Shown in pieces: positions 1 through 10,150 of a DNA stretch of 64,000 nucleotides. The notes below the pieces were generated by a model that did no database searches, had not been told where the DNA came from, and saw only the letters and a program-made list of their open reading frames with translations. The stretch is from positions 321,289,919-321,353,918 of the forward strand of contig CM077643.1 of NCBI GenBank assembly GCA_039707465.1, written 5' to 3'. Source of the DNA: Rhabdophis nuchalis (taxonomy: Eukaryota; Chordata; Lepidosauria; Squamata; Natricidae). A program made the position numbers and the translations under genes. Each line of letters begins with the position of its first letter. Within the stretch, counting starts at the first letter, position 1.

Positions 1-160
1 CCGGCATTGCCTGGCCGTTGGCACCCGGAGCAGACCCTCTCTGTGGGAGCGGATTAGTCGGAGGGATGTATGGGGTAGGAGGTGGTCTCGCAAATAACTA
101 GGACCCGTGCAATGGAGCGCTTTAAAGATGATAATCAACACCTTGAAACGCAAATTGATT
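1..160 (-). mobile_element. L2/CR1-like LINE fragment, C-terminal coding part
   Basis: The segment matches the antisense coding end of the L2-type copies at 18835-19657, 23143-24687 and 42628-43160. Shared landmarks are the 'ctctctgtgggagcg' block, 'gggatgtatgggg' and 'atggagcgctttaaagatg'. It is cut by the window edge on its 3' side and is 5'-truncated near 160. It is a dead retrotransposon fragment. Confidence 0.8.
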
Positions 161-501
161 TTGTGGTAATTTCAAGGATTCAAAAGTAGGTCTGCTTGGA
201 AGTATATAAAACTGGCCTGGTTGGAAAAATAACTGTTTGCATACCAGAGTGAATATGAATCGTATCCATCATGATGTGGCACAATTTCTGACATATGAAA
301 CAAGCTCTTTAAATATGATAGACCAGTGATGGTGTACACGTCACACCGAGTGTCAAAAAGGGAGCACGTTGTGCGGTCACATGCGCTTATCTGGGCCGTG
401 ACTGGGAAAAGGAGCTGCCCAGGGGACATGCACATGGCAGAAAATGTGCCGTATTTTTCAGAGTATAAGACGCACCCAGATTTTGAAGAGGCAATTTTTT
501 A

Positions 502-625
502 AAAAAGTAGGTAGGTAGATAGAGGGATAGAGAGGGAGAGAAAGAGAGAGAAATACAGTAGGTAGGTAGGGAGAGAGAGAGAGTAGGTTGGTAGAGAGTA
601 GGTTGGTAGGTAGGTAGGTAGATGT
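502..625. repeat. Degenerate GTAG/GAGA microsatellite
   Basis: Interrupted runs of gtag, ggta, ttgg and gaga units lie inside the left arm of the TIR element. Spurious pyrimidine-rich reading frames on the minus strand come from it. Confidence 0.85.
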
Positions 626-985
626 TTCCAGGTGTATTTATCCATGTGCTGGAGAAGAAAATCCCTGACAAACTGTAGCACCTATAACTTTGTTTCTGCT
701 GGCACAGCACTTGACCAATGTAATTCTCATCAACAACTTTAATTAAACAGCTTTCCAAAAGGGGGAAAAAAAGTTTTTGCATTCTGCAAACCTCTCCAAA
801 ACAGCCTGTTTATTTTTGCGAAAACGGGCCCATTTTTTAAAAAGGCATGAATAGCCTTGGGGGGGTACTTGCAGAGTGTTTCGGGGGGGCAAAAACGAGC
901 AAAAATGGCCCATTTTTCACGAAAACAGCCCATTTTTTGGTCAAAAAAATTGCATGCATAGCCTTATGGAGGCTTCTAGAGTGCT

Positions 986-1692
986 CTAGAAAAGGCAACG
1001 CAACGCCCTGACCGTACTCTCTGCTGTGGTGGATGCCATCAGGATGACCTCCACCCAGCGAGAGTAGGCGTCCACGACCACCAGGAACGTCTGGCCTCGT
1101 AAGGGACCCGCGAAGTCTACGTGGAGCCTGGACCATGGGCTCCGGGGCAGGTCCCACTCCCTGGGTGTCGCGACCGGAGGGGCGGGGCGGGAGGACTGGC
1201 AGGTGGCCCAGCCGCCGACCCAGGCAGCTACCTCTGCGTCCATGCAAGGCCACCACACATAGCTGCGGGCAAGCGCCTTCATCCGAGCTATGCCGGGGTG
1301 GTCTGCATGGAGCGTCCGGAGCACCTGGTGTCGGAGCGGGGGGGGGGGTGATGACCCGGTCCCCCCAACACAAGCAGCCGCAGTGGAGCGAGAGCTCCAG
1401 CTGGCGTGACTTGTAAGGCCGAAACTCTTCGGCCACGCTGCCCTGAGGCCACCCTCGCAAGACCCAGGTGGAGACCTGGAACAGGACAGGGTCGGCCTTC
1501 GTCCGGGCCGCGACGTCAGATGACATCAGGGGCAGACCTGAGCCTGCCACGGACAAGATGGACAGGGCCAGCACAGGCTCTGGTTCCGTCTTGGGGAGGG
1601 GCATCTGCTCAGGGCATCCGCATGCCCGAGCTGCTTGCCAGGACGGTAGTACAGCGTATAATTATACGGCGCCAGGAACTCCATCCACCGGG
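986..1692 (-). pseudogene. Gypsy pol C-terminal part: RNase H tail and truncated integrase
   Basis: This continues the pol reading frame of 1693-4278 after two apparent single-base frameshifts. The first is near 1700 in a C-rich run. The second is at the G-run around 1340-1348. Between them the frame reads a chromodomain-free linker of gypsy type containing 'YRPGKQLGHADALSR'. After the second shift it reads the integrase zinc-finger half (HADHPG...) and the start of the catalytic core, with the first acidic residue in 'LHVDFAGPLRG' and a following 'VDAYSRWVEV'. Coding homology ends near 986, before the second and third catalytic acidic residues, so the integrase cannot be active. Type and family are clear. 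The exact frameshift positions are inferred. Confidence 0.85.
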
Positions 1693-4278
1693 TCATCCTG
1701 GGGGAGAGGATGGGGGGGTTGGACGGTCACCGGCCAGAAGCCCAAGGAGCGGCTTGTGGTCAGTGAAGACGGCAAAGGTCCGACCGTACAAGTACTGGTG
1801 GAACTTTTTAATCCCGGACACTATAGCCAGAGCCTCCTTGTCGATCTGGCTATAGTTTCTCTCTGTCGGAGACATCGTCAGCAAATAAAAAGCAATGGGG
1901 GCTTCTGAGCCATCTGGGAAGGAATGGCTCAGGATGGCCCCCAGGCCAAAAGGGGAGGCGTCACACTCTAGAGCCATAGGCAGCCTGTCATTATATTGCA
2001 CAAGGACTGCCTCTGACGTAAGCGTGGCTTTGACAGCTGCGAACGCATGTGCCTCACGGTCGCCCCAGCACCAGGCCGCGGATCGATCGAGCAATCGATG
2101 TAGCGGCTCGGCTAGTGATGCCTTGTGGGGGATGAAAGGCACATAAAAATTTAAAAGGCCGAGGAACGCCTGCAGCTCCGTCTTGGAGGCTGGCGTAGGG
2201 GCATTCTTGATAGCCTCGACCTTCGCGGGGGTGGGGTGGATGCCCCGGGCATCAATCATGAAGCCCAGGAACTCCACCTCTGGCGCAGCAAAAACGCATT
2301 TGCTGCGCTTCAATTTCAAACCCGCGCCCCTGAAAACGCTGAGGACCTTCCGGAGTACTTTGGCGAGTTCTGAGACGCTGGGAGCAGTTATCAGAACGTC
2401 GTCAAAATACGGGACCACGCCTGGGAGCCCATGGAGCAAAAGCTCCATGAGGCTCTGGAAGATCCCCGGGGCGACGGACACACCAAATTGAAGTCGGCGA
2501 CAGTGAAAAGCCCCTCGGTGGGTGACAATGGTCTGCGCCTCCGCAGCAGCGTCATCCACCAGGAGCTGTTGGTAGGCCTGGGCCATATCCAGCTTCGCAA
2601 ATATGCGGCCTTGCCCCAGGGAATGGAGCAGGTCTTGTACTACCAGCACTGGATATGGGTTCGCCTGGAGCCCACGGTTGATGGTCGACTTGTAGTCGGC
2701 GCAGATGCAGACGGACCCATCGGGCTTGATGGGGACCACTATTGGGGTCTCCCATTTCGCCTGGTCAACGGGTTCGAGCACGCCCTGCGCCACCAAGCGG
2801 TCAAGCTCCGCGTCAACCTTGGGCTCCAGCGCGAACGGCAGCCTGCGGGCCTTGAGCCTAATGGGTGCAACCTGGGGGTCTAGGTTGAGCGAGACGGGGG
2901 TGCCCACGTAGGTGCCCAGCCGGCCGTCAAAGACGTCGGCGAAATCCCCCAGAACCCGGGTGACAGGAGAGGAGGCGGGGATGGAGTGCACCCCCTGCAC
3001 GGATAGGCCTAGGGAAGGGAACCAGTCTAGGCCGATAATGGCCGCTAGGGAATCGGAGACAACCAGTATGGGCAAGTCCCCACAGAATGGCCCATACTCC
3101 ACCCTCAGGGACACCTGTCCTAACGTGGGAATGGAGACCCCCTGGTAGTCTCTTAAGACTGTCAGCGGTGGGGGCAGGCTGTCCACGGCCAGATCGGGGC
3201 TTAGCTTGGCAAGCTGGGCCCTCGAAATAATTGATCTCGAGGAGCCCGAGTCCACCTCCATAAGGACTCTCACCCCCTCCAGTTTCACGGTCGTCCGGAG
3301 CCGCGTACGCTCAGAGTAGATGGTGTCCGGCGGGGCGGGAGCATCTGTCAGCGCGAAGCAGCCGGACGGTTGCGGCTGCTGGCGGCGGGCCTGGCGTCGT
3401 TGGTTCAGCTGGCGGGCCGTCAGAGCTTGCCGGTCATCCACGTTCCCTCGCTGGGCCTCCGGGACAGCAGGCATCGTTGCAGGCGGCGCGGCGCGGCAGA
3501 CCGCTGCCAGGTGGCCTTTTCGGCCACAGCGGCGGCAGGTGGCGGCTCGGAAGGGGCAGTCTGCCCAGGGATGATTTCCCCCGCAGCCCAAGCATGGCAT
3601 TCTCCCAGCGCTAGTTGGTGCCTGGGAGGTAGGCCTGCGGCCGGCCGGCCGCACATAGGCAACCTGGTCCTCGAGATCCAGGTCGTCCAGGGGCGCGATC
3701 TCCTCCACCAGGCAGGCGCGGGGCGATGGCAACGGCCCCTGGCCGCGGGTAAGGTCGGCAACGGAGGTCTCCGACATCTCGTAGGCCCTGGCCTCGTCCA
3801 CTGCCTGCTCGAGCATTAGCTCAGATTTAGCCAGGAGGCGCCGTCTCAGGCGGACATCTTTGAGCCCCCAAATAAATTGTTCGAGGAGGGACTCGCTTAA
3901 GAAAGCGGCTGGAAAATCACAAGGAATGGCCGTGGCCCTGAGCGACTGCAAGAAGTCGGCCACTGACTGTGACGGCTTCTGGAGGCATTGCCGGAAGGCA
4001 AAACGGTGTGCCATCTTCGATGGCACAGGGGCATAGTGTGCCCGGAGTCTCTCCACCAATGTGTCCCAAGGCAGGTCGTATACCGCTGCCGGGGCGGCTA
4101 CGGTGCGTGTGGTCGCGAACAGGTCGTGGCCTCCGCAGCCCAAAAAATACCTGAGATTCCTGGTCGGCGACAGTGACCCGTAGTCATTAGCCAGCAGGAA
4201 GCACTCGAATCGGGCCATGAAGGAGGCCCAGGTCTCCTTTGCCAGGTCGAACGGCGTGAATGGCGGCACCGCAGCCAT
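1693..4278 (-). CDS. Gypsy Gag-Pol polyprotein (gag, protease, RT, RNase H)
   Basis: An 861-codon open frame fuses Gag and Pol without a stop or programmed shift. Residues about 15-175 resemble retrotransposon Gag. Two CCHC zinc knuckles follow: CLGCGGNHPWADC at 229-241 and CRRCGRKGHLAAVC at 248-261. The aspartic protease motif is DSGS at 343-346. The reverse transcriptase spans about 470-690, with the first catalytic Asp in LDMAQAY (564) and the YFDD box at 624-627. RNase H follows, with Asp773, Glu815 and Asp840 in the expected spacing. The frame ends in out-of-frame residues after a frameshift near 1700. The ATG at 4278 lies about 90 bp inside the LTR edge, which fits a leader. The copy is recent enough to have few lesions, but it lacks integrase and a 3' LTR. 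Confidence 0.93.
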   Translation of the reverse strand: MAAVPPFTPFDLAKETWASFMARFECFLLANDYGSLSPTRNLRYFLGCGGHDLFATTRTVAAPAAVYDLPWDTLVERLRAHYAPVPSKMAHRFAFRQCLQKPSQSVADFLQSLRATAIPCDFPAAFLSESLLEQFIWGLKDVRLRRRLLAKSELMLEQAVDEARAYEMSETSVADLTRGQGPLPSPRACLVEEIAPLDDLDLEDQVAYVRPAGRRPTSQAPTSAGRMPCLGCGGNHPWADCPFRAATCRRCGRKGHLAAVCRAAPPATMPAVPEAQRGNVDDRQALTARQLNQRRQARRQQPQPSGCFALTDAPAPPDTIYSERTRLRTTVKLEGVRVLMEVDSGSSRSIISRAQLAKLSPDLAVDSLPPPLTVLRDYQGVSIPTLGQVSLRVEYGPFCGDLPILVVSDSLAAIIGLDWFPSLGLSVQGVHSIPASSPVTRVLGDFADVFDGRLGTYVGTPVSLNLDPQVAPIRLKARRLPFALEPKVDAELDRLVAQGVLEPVDQAKWETPIVVPIKPDGSVCICADYKSTINRGLQANPYPVLVVQDLLHSLGQGRIFAKLDMAQAYQQLLVDDAAAEAQTIVTHRGAFHCRRLQFGVSVAPGIFQSLMELLLHGLPGVVPYFDDVLITAPSVSELAKVLRKVLSVFRGAGLKLKRSKCVFAAPEVEFLGFMIDARGIHPTPAKVEAIKNAPTPASKTELQAFLGLLNFYVPFIPHKASLAEPLHRLLDRSAAWCWGDREAHAFAAVKATLTSEAVLVQYNDRLPMALECDASPFGLGAILSHSFPDGSEAPIAFYLLTMSPTERNYSQIDKEALAIVSGIKKFHQYLYGRTFAVFTDHKPLLGLLAGDRPTPPSSPPG

Positions 4279-4368
4279 CTCGATCGTACCGCGAAATCAA
4301 AAGGGAAGAACCAAAAAAAAATGTTCTTTCTCCGTGGTGCTAGGCCTGGCCCCAGCCCTCGTCGCCAG

Positions 4369-4708
4369 TGTTAGATTTCGTGAAATGAGGGAGTCCAGAC
4401 CAGGCTAGCTAGGAAGAATAGCCGTTTATTGGCAGTGCGATAGAAAACGTAGAAAAACTATTCACAGAAATAATAAGCGCGGTAGACAGGGGCTCCCGCG
4501 TTTGACAGCTACTTATACGCGAGCTATCAAACGGGGAGCCAATCAGGCTGCGGCAGGACCAGCTTTCCCGCCAGTCGCATCTTGGCCAATCAGGCACGAC
4601 TGGCGGTTTTCAGGCTTGCTACAGCCTGTTGCCATGGTCCTATCCGGCAGACTGGAAGACCTGTGGCTGGTCGTAAGTCGAGACCAGTCGCAGGTCGAGG
4701 ACACAACA
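4369..4708 (-). repeat. 5' LTR of the gypsy element
   Basis: On the minus strand the LTR begins TGTTGTGTCC and ends CTAACA. A TATA-like CGTATAAG lies at 4510-4521 and an AATAAA signal at about 4423-4434, both in minus orientation. It aligns end to end with the plus-strand solo LTR at 40728-41064. The bases just inside it read ctggcgacgagg, the primer-binding-site position. I could not assign that to a tRNA. Confidence 0.92.
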
Positions 4709-4922
4709 GGGGGGAAATGGCCAGTTTTTTTGCTTATTTCTGCCCTCCCCCAGCCCCCAAGAGCTTTTTGGAAGCCTCCATAAGGCTATGCACAGCCATT
4801 TTGATGAAGGGGGTGGGGCTTCAGGAGGCAATTAAATGCTGTATTTGGTGTATAAGAAGCACCCAGATTTTCAGCCTCTGTTTAGAGGAAAAAAGGTGCA
4901 TCTTATACTCTGAAAAATACGG

Positions 4923-5195
4923 TACTTCTGGTTTCCAATGTGCACTTGTGTGCCAGCTAGCAAGTTCCTGCCATACATGCACCCATGCCGATCAGCTGGC
5001 TGCTGGGCATGCTCACACTGGAAAACAGAAGACCATCTCTTCTGGTTTCTGGCACTGCTGCATGCACAAAGGCCAGCTGATCATCGTGTGCGCATGCACA
5101 CCAGAACTAAGAAGAGGAACGAGTGATGCTGTGCGTGCCAGGTGATATGGCTCCACATGCTACTTTGGGCATGCATGCCATAGGTTCACCATCAT
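4923..5195. mobile_element. hAT-like element fragment (GATGGCGAACC family), right part
   Basis: The segment shares the 'gccagctagc', 'tctggtttctggc' and 'catgcatgccatagg' blocks with 25667-26073 and ends in a degenerate copy of that family's right terminus (ggttcaccatcatgg). The left terminus is missing because the sequence abuts the TIR element that ends at 4922. Confidence 0.6.
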
Positions 5196-5915
5196 GGTGT
5201 TAGATGATGTGCTGATTAGGTTGGGAGGCAGAAATAAAATAAATAGAGCCTGCAGGCAAAAATCTTCTGTTCCTGAAGACAGAATGGAGCTAGAAAGACC
5301 TTTACTAGCAGGGATGCCAAATTTTGGCAAGCAGATGATTGTTTCAGGGGGTAAACAGCCATTAGCAAGAGGTCAACATAAAAAGCTGGACTAAGTTTGG
5401 GAAAGGAAGCATCTGGGAACCGATAAAGATATCATGTACAATGAGTGCACACTGTCGAATCTCAGAGCCAATTTCCTTTCCTTTTTTTTCTTCCTTGAGT
5501 AATGTTTATTTGTATAAAAGCAGCAGACACTAAAGCCCTCTGATGATTATTAATCCACACACGTGCTTTGGGTAACCATCTGTTGATAACTTAAGACATA
5601 CACTGCTGAAACATCTCAAAATTAAAACAAAGAATGGAGACAAATTAGAGATACAGTTGGTAGGTGGCTTTTCAGAGGCTCTTGATGATTGCCCAAGGAG
5701 ATTTTTTGGCAATTAAACTTAATGAAGTGCTAATCTCCTTTTTAAAAAAAAGTTTGGCAGGTCTCTGAAGCCTATTCAGTCAAAACATCTGGAAGCCAAG
5801 TGACAATCTGATTATGTCAGTCTTTGTTTTCTAACTAGCTTCCCTCTGTTGCCTATAAACAGTCCAGTGCAAACTTTTCAACAAGTTGCATGAAAAGTCA
5901 TGCAGTATTATGTCA
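5196..5915. other. No gene or repeat recognised
   Basis: AT-rich DNA with short T runs near 5480. No coding motif, RNA gene or clear repeat was seen. Confidence 0.6.
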
Positions 5916-6020
5916 TTGTATTTTGTATATTGTTTTTAACTATGCCTGTGCACCGCCCCGGGTCCCTGTGGGGAGAGGGTGCGGTTAATAAATCTTAATT
6001 TGATTTGATTTGATTTGATC
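5916..6020 (+). mobile_element. L2-like LINE 3' end with TTTGA tail
   Basis: The sequence 'ctgtgcaccgccccgggtcc' followed by 'gagagggtgcggttaataaat' is the 3' UTR hairpin-like end seen in the other L2 copies (for example 18310-18370). It ends in a (TTTGA)n tail at about 5997-6019. The copy is strongly 5'-truncated. Confidence 0.75.
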
Positions 6021-6339
6021 CCTTTCTCTTTTGCTCCCCAAACTTCCTTTCAAAATGAAAATCTATTAAAAAAAAGAAATGGTTTCTTCCTGATCTATCT
6101 ATATTTACTTATTTATGTCTAAATTCAACTTGCTTTCCTTAAAATGGAAACAATTTCCCCTGATTTTTCATCTGTATCGTACTGTGGAAAGTTATCACCC
6201 AGCCCTCTCCTAGAAAAATGAAATATTCTAGGAAATATTGAAAAGGCAGAATATTATATTTCCCTGGATGTGTAAAAGAAGAAACACATTTTAAAGACAA
6301 AGTAATTCCTTGCAGCTTCCTGCCCCCACCCCATTTGTC

Positions 6340-6745
6340 AATGGGCCATTAAGAAGCCCAAGCTCAGCTCCCCTTCAGGCATGATTAGCCAACAGAAACT
6401 CACCACATGGCATCTGAGAACTCAACCAAACCTGGATTCAAAACACAGCCTAGAGAGTTGCCCCTACATTGCCCCATGAGAGCCTGACAACCAATCAGAA
6501 TACATTTCTTACACAGGAACAGGAAACAGATAGGTGGGGCTGAACAAATTATAAAAAGCCTAGCAAGCCCCTTCCTCGGGCCTTCTCTTCCTCTCCACCA
6601 ACATTGAAGCATGTGATCACCTTTTCTGTTCAGGACTCAAGTCCACCATTAAACCATCTTTCCAAGCAGCCTCAATGTCTCCAGTGTCTTTTTCCCCACT
6701 TGGAGCCGAACCCAGAAGGACATTTCTTTCATCAGTTCCACACCT
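6340..6745 (+). repeat. Possible LTR of an endogenous retrovirus-like element
   Basis: A TATA-like attataaaaag lies at about 6548, followed about 100 bp later by ATTAAA (about 6650) and a U5-like stretch. Upstream there are ccaat and ggtgggg motifs. This is the order expected for U3-R-U5. I could not fix TG...CA boundaries or a target duplication. No internal coding follows, so it would be a solo LTR. It could instead be a chance promoter-like sequence. Confidence 0.35.
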
Positions 6746-8107
6746 TTTCTTTTTCTATTTTTTGACTTAGCTCTCTCCCCATTTAAATTTTAGAATGGGG
6801 AGCAGGATGCACTCCAGAAGCATGCGGCATTCATTTTAAAAAAAAAAAGATAAATTCAAATGGTGTATCGGACACCTTCTTTGGTGAACATGGATACCAA
6901 GTTCTTTAATTATTTTGCCTTGACTGCACAGCTACAGTGATATAAAATTAAATCTGGTTGCTTGCCTGGAAAATAACTGAAAATGCAGTTGTGTAAGGGT
7001 CACCAGGCCAAGCTTCCTTTTCTTCTTCTTTACTCTTTTCTTTTAGTCCTTAACTTTGCATCTATTGTTATGAAGAGAAAAAATAGATGCAAAGATAAAA
7101 CAGCTAATAATAGCAGTATCTCATTAAAAACAGCATTCTGCATTCCCTAAAAGAGCTGGTCAGCTCAATTGCAGGAGCACACACATTGCACACGTGCACA
7201 CATACAAACACATGGGACCAAGAGGAAGGGGAGAGGAAGGGAGCGGGAGAGAGAGATTCCTTTTAATTCATTCAGGATAATGGAGAACCTCAATTTACTC
7301 CATTTTACAAACGTTTAACTTCTTTTCCCCTTGTACAGACGTATTTTAGATCATTTTCTCCTGATTACTATAATTACCTGCTGCACGTGTTAAAACATGT
7401 TCACTATCAGTGCAATAAAACAAAATCCACAGGCAGCTTCTGGTTTTGCCACAGGCTGTTCATGATACAAGACAAACATTTATATTGTGGCAGGAAGGAT
7501 GGACAGTCTGCCAATGTTCGCTGCTCTTTTTCACTTGATTTCTCATTCTGCCACCTTCTAGATCTCTTTTGCTTCAGGCTGTCTAGATTCCCTTCCTCTC
7601 TCTTGTTAATTGACAGAGCTTTTCAACAAACACCAGAGTTAGCCCTGCAGTTGCAGTGTGGAAGACCTTCATTAGTCCTGGCTGAATTGCCAAGGAAAAT
7701 GACACGTATGTAATTTAGCACTTATGAACAGAGCTGCAAGCATTACATTCAGAGCAGGGTGTCTGCAGATAAAAAGCTGATATGCTTCCGGATAGGAAAA
7801 TATGGAGAATGGGATATACAGTAGCAACTTTAATGGCTTTTCTGGGATAGCAGAAGGACAACACAGTTATCATTTCTGTTTCCCCCAAGCTGAGGATATT
7901 ATTTAGTTTGATCATTAAATATGAGATATGACACAGTTTTCCCCCCTTGTCTGTAGGCCTCACTCATGGTCACTCCGGGTAAAACCCCAATAAACTGATT
8001 GTTTATTTATTTCCTTCTTGAGTTTCCACATTTCTAACACAGAATAGCTGGATTTTGATAGACATCAATTTATGGCTGAATTAAAGGAAAAGCCAGATTG
8101 AATAAAT
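6746..8107. other. No gene or repeat recognised
   Basis: Unique AT-rich sequence with a poly-A run near 6839-6850 and a purine-rich gaga stretch near 7235-7255. The longer open frames here have no motif or codon pattern that I would call coding. Confidence 0.55.
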
Positions 8108-8590
8108 TAGAGGTGGTCCTCAATTTAAGACCACAATTACAATCAGATTGTCTGTCCTAATTTGGTGCAGTCGTAATGCAGAATAACAGAATAGCAGAGT
8201 TGGAAGGTCTTCTAGTCCAACTCTCTGCTCAAGCAGGAGACCCTATACCCTTTCAGATAAGTGTCTGTTCAGTCTCTTCTTAAAAGGTTCCAGGGATGGA
8301 GCATCCCCAACTTCTACAGGCAAATGAATCATTATGTGACTGGATGAGATTTTCACATTTTTACCAGTGTGGTTAATGAAATCATGCAGGCATTAAGCGA
8401 ATCTGGCTTTCCCAATTGACTTTGCTTGTCAGAAGCTGATTGGGGAGGTCACAAATTATGGTCCTGTGACCACAAGAAATTGCAACCATCATAAATGTGA
8501 GCCGGTTGCCAAGTACCCAAATTGCAATGATGTAGCCTTGGGAGTAGTATGGCGGTCATAACTTTTCTTAGGGTGGTTGTTAGTTCATTA
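8108..8590. mobile_element. TA-flanked MITE (gtcctc...taagaccac family) with CR1 insert
   Basis: The left arm 'ggtggtcctcaatttaagaccacaatt' and blocks such as 'gaatctggctttccc', 'gactttgcttgtcagaag' and 'ggtcataact' match the family at 22806-25330 and 31048-31352. A CR1 3' fragment (8180-8324) interrupts it. The right terminus is lost where the next repeat begins. Confidence 0.7.
8180..8324 (-). mobile_element. CR1 LINE 3' fragment
   Basis: The block 'gcagagttggaaggtcttct' and the following 'agtccaac...ctgctcaagcagga' are the antisense of the CR1 3' end seen at 21470-21600. Only about 140 bp remain, as is typical of 5'-truncated CR1 copies. Confidence 0.8.
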
Positions 8591-9240
8591 CTGTGTTTCC
8601 CCGAAAATACAACACGTCCTGCTAATAAGCCCAATCAGGCTTTTCGGAGCATGCACCACAATAAGTCCTCCCCCCGAAACTAAGCCTCCCCAACTATTTA
8701 AGCGCAAAAAGAGCCTGCCACAAAACAGCGGCAGGCCAGCAATGCGATCACCCCTCCCCACCTGTTCCCTCTTGTGTAAAAAAACCCCGTCCACCCCACC
8801 CCAATTGTAAAGGCAGGATGCCTGCCTGCTTCCCTTTAGCGAGGGCATGGGGGTGGGGGAGAAGTGAGACACGCCTCTTACCTGTCCAGCCCAGCTGCGT
8901 TCCTCAGCCTTTTGTCCAGGGATTCCCTTTGTAAAAAACCCCTCATGAGTTCAACTCCCGAAAAACCTCACGAGTTCAACTGGACAGGTAAGAGGCATGC
9001 CTCACTTCTCCCCCACCTCCCACCCCCTCGCTAAAGGGAGGGCAGGGAAGGGAAGCAGGCAGGCTGCCTTTACATTTGGTGTGGAGTGGGCAGTGTTGGG
9101 CTGTGAGGCACGCCTCTTACCTTTCCAAGTCTGCCACGGTCCTTGCCATGGTGTCCAGGGAAGTCCCTGGTTAAACCCCCCCTTTCTCGCGAGTTCAAGA
9201 AGTTTGATAGAACTCGTGAGAAGTTGGTTTTTTTTTTAAT
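8591..9240. repeat. Foldback repeat with 'tgtttccccgaaaata' end
   Basis: The left end 'actgtgtttccccgaaaata' is a recurrent vertebrate repeat terminus by my recollection. Inside, about 8800-8890 is an imperfect inverted copy of about 8980-9080, with shared 'gtgagacacgcctcttacct', 'aagcaggcaggc' and 'ctccctttagcgag' blocks. The arms are about 90 bp with a loop of about 90 bp. The right end near 9240 is not sharply defined, and no protein is encoded. Confidence 0.55.
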
Positions 9241-10150
9241 CTAGGGGCTGTATAATCTGAATGAATTTCTTGATTAATTCTAATAAATGCATATCATACT
9301 GGTAATAAATTTATCTTATTTGAATTCCACATCGTTTGAATGGCTGTGACATTATATATTTTCATGAAAAGAAAGATAGACAAAATGAAGATAGATAATA
9401 ATGTCAGCCATAGGAAATCAGGGATACCAATTTTATCAGAGAAGAGAGTTTGATTGTCTTGCACTGTTTATCACAAAGATTAAGGTTATTCAATAATTTC
9501 ATTCTGGGAACCCTTACGAAATATCTGCCCTTAAATCTAGTTACAATGTCAAATAAATAAAAAATAAGAAATCTTTTTTTAAAACTAAGGGTCAAGGGTA
9601 TCACAGCAGTACATTTATTTTTAATGTCTGTTTCTGAATCCCTTTCTTCTCATTTGAGTGTTATTTATGCACAATTAGCATACATTAATCAAATGTCTGA
9701 ACAGGTTTTGCAATAGTATGCTTCAGATGTAACATCCTGAATTTCCTTTGCTTTCTCATTAGTTTGTGTAGTGCTAGAAATAGATTACAATTATCTTGAC
9801 CTCCTTGACATGCTGCTGCACCAGAAATGTGAAACCAAGAAATGTTTCTTTCTACTGCTTCCTTCTACAATAACTAGTGGGGTAGTCTTCTGCAGTTGCT
9901 AACAAATAAAGAAAAAAGCAAAATCATATTCTCTTTCATTCAGCCTTGATTCTAAAATAGAGATTGAGATCATATAGTATTACAGATGTTACAGGCTGTC
10001 ATCAGCCCTAGCAAGCATGGCCAATAGTCAAAGGTACCCAGGCTCTGCATCACACATCATTAAAAATTATCACAGCCTTGATTGTACCATCAAGGTAGCT
10101 ATCTTGACTTTTTTGACTCCAGCCTGCAAATACCTTTGCATCTTCTACAG
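9241..10150. other. No gene or repeat recognised
   Basis: AT-rich unique DNA. Nothing supports a gene or a named element. Confidence 0.6.

Larger units (their letters stand above)
985..4708 (-). mobile_element. Ty3/gypsy-type LTR retrotransposon, 3'-truncated
   Basis: In minus orientation the element starts with a 340-bp LTR (4369-4708), then an untranslated leader of about 90 bp, then gag-pol (4278 to about 985). It stops inside the integrase, and no 3' LTR is present. The missing 3' end and the missing few bases of the host element suggest a later deletion across the junction near 984. The LTR belongs to the same family as the solo LTR at 40728-41064. It inserted into the TIR element 449-4922 and is therefore younger than it. 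Confidence 0.9.
449..4922. mobile_element. Non-autonomous TIR DNA element interrupted by a gypsy element
   Basis: The left end (449-476) and the reverse complement of the right end (4895-4922) match at 27 of 28 positions; the repeat begins CCGTATTTTTCAGAGTATAA. The left body is 477-984 and the right body is 4709-4894. Between them sits the gypsy element at about 985-4708. A second copy of the same family, with the same internal order, is at 22921-25052. The left body also carries a GTAG/GAGA microsatellite. No transposase is encoded, so it was mobilised in trans. The superfamily is not decided: no clear target duplication is visible at 449 or 4922. Confidence 0.75.

Noticed and set aside
837..1604. 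255-codon minus-strand frame as a separate gene
   Set aside because: Its middle is the frameshifted gypsy pol linker; the ends are MITE sequence and out-of-frame integrase.
3370..3819. Plus-strand GC-rich open frames opposite gag
   Set aside because: They are shadows of the minus-strand gag-pol frame.
6340..6745. Host gene promoter
   Set aside because: No downstream coding or exon signal; an LTR-like reading is at least as good.
7387..7713. 108-codon plus-strand frame
   Set aside because: No motif and no conservation evidence; chance open frame.
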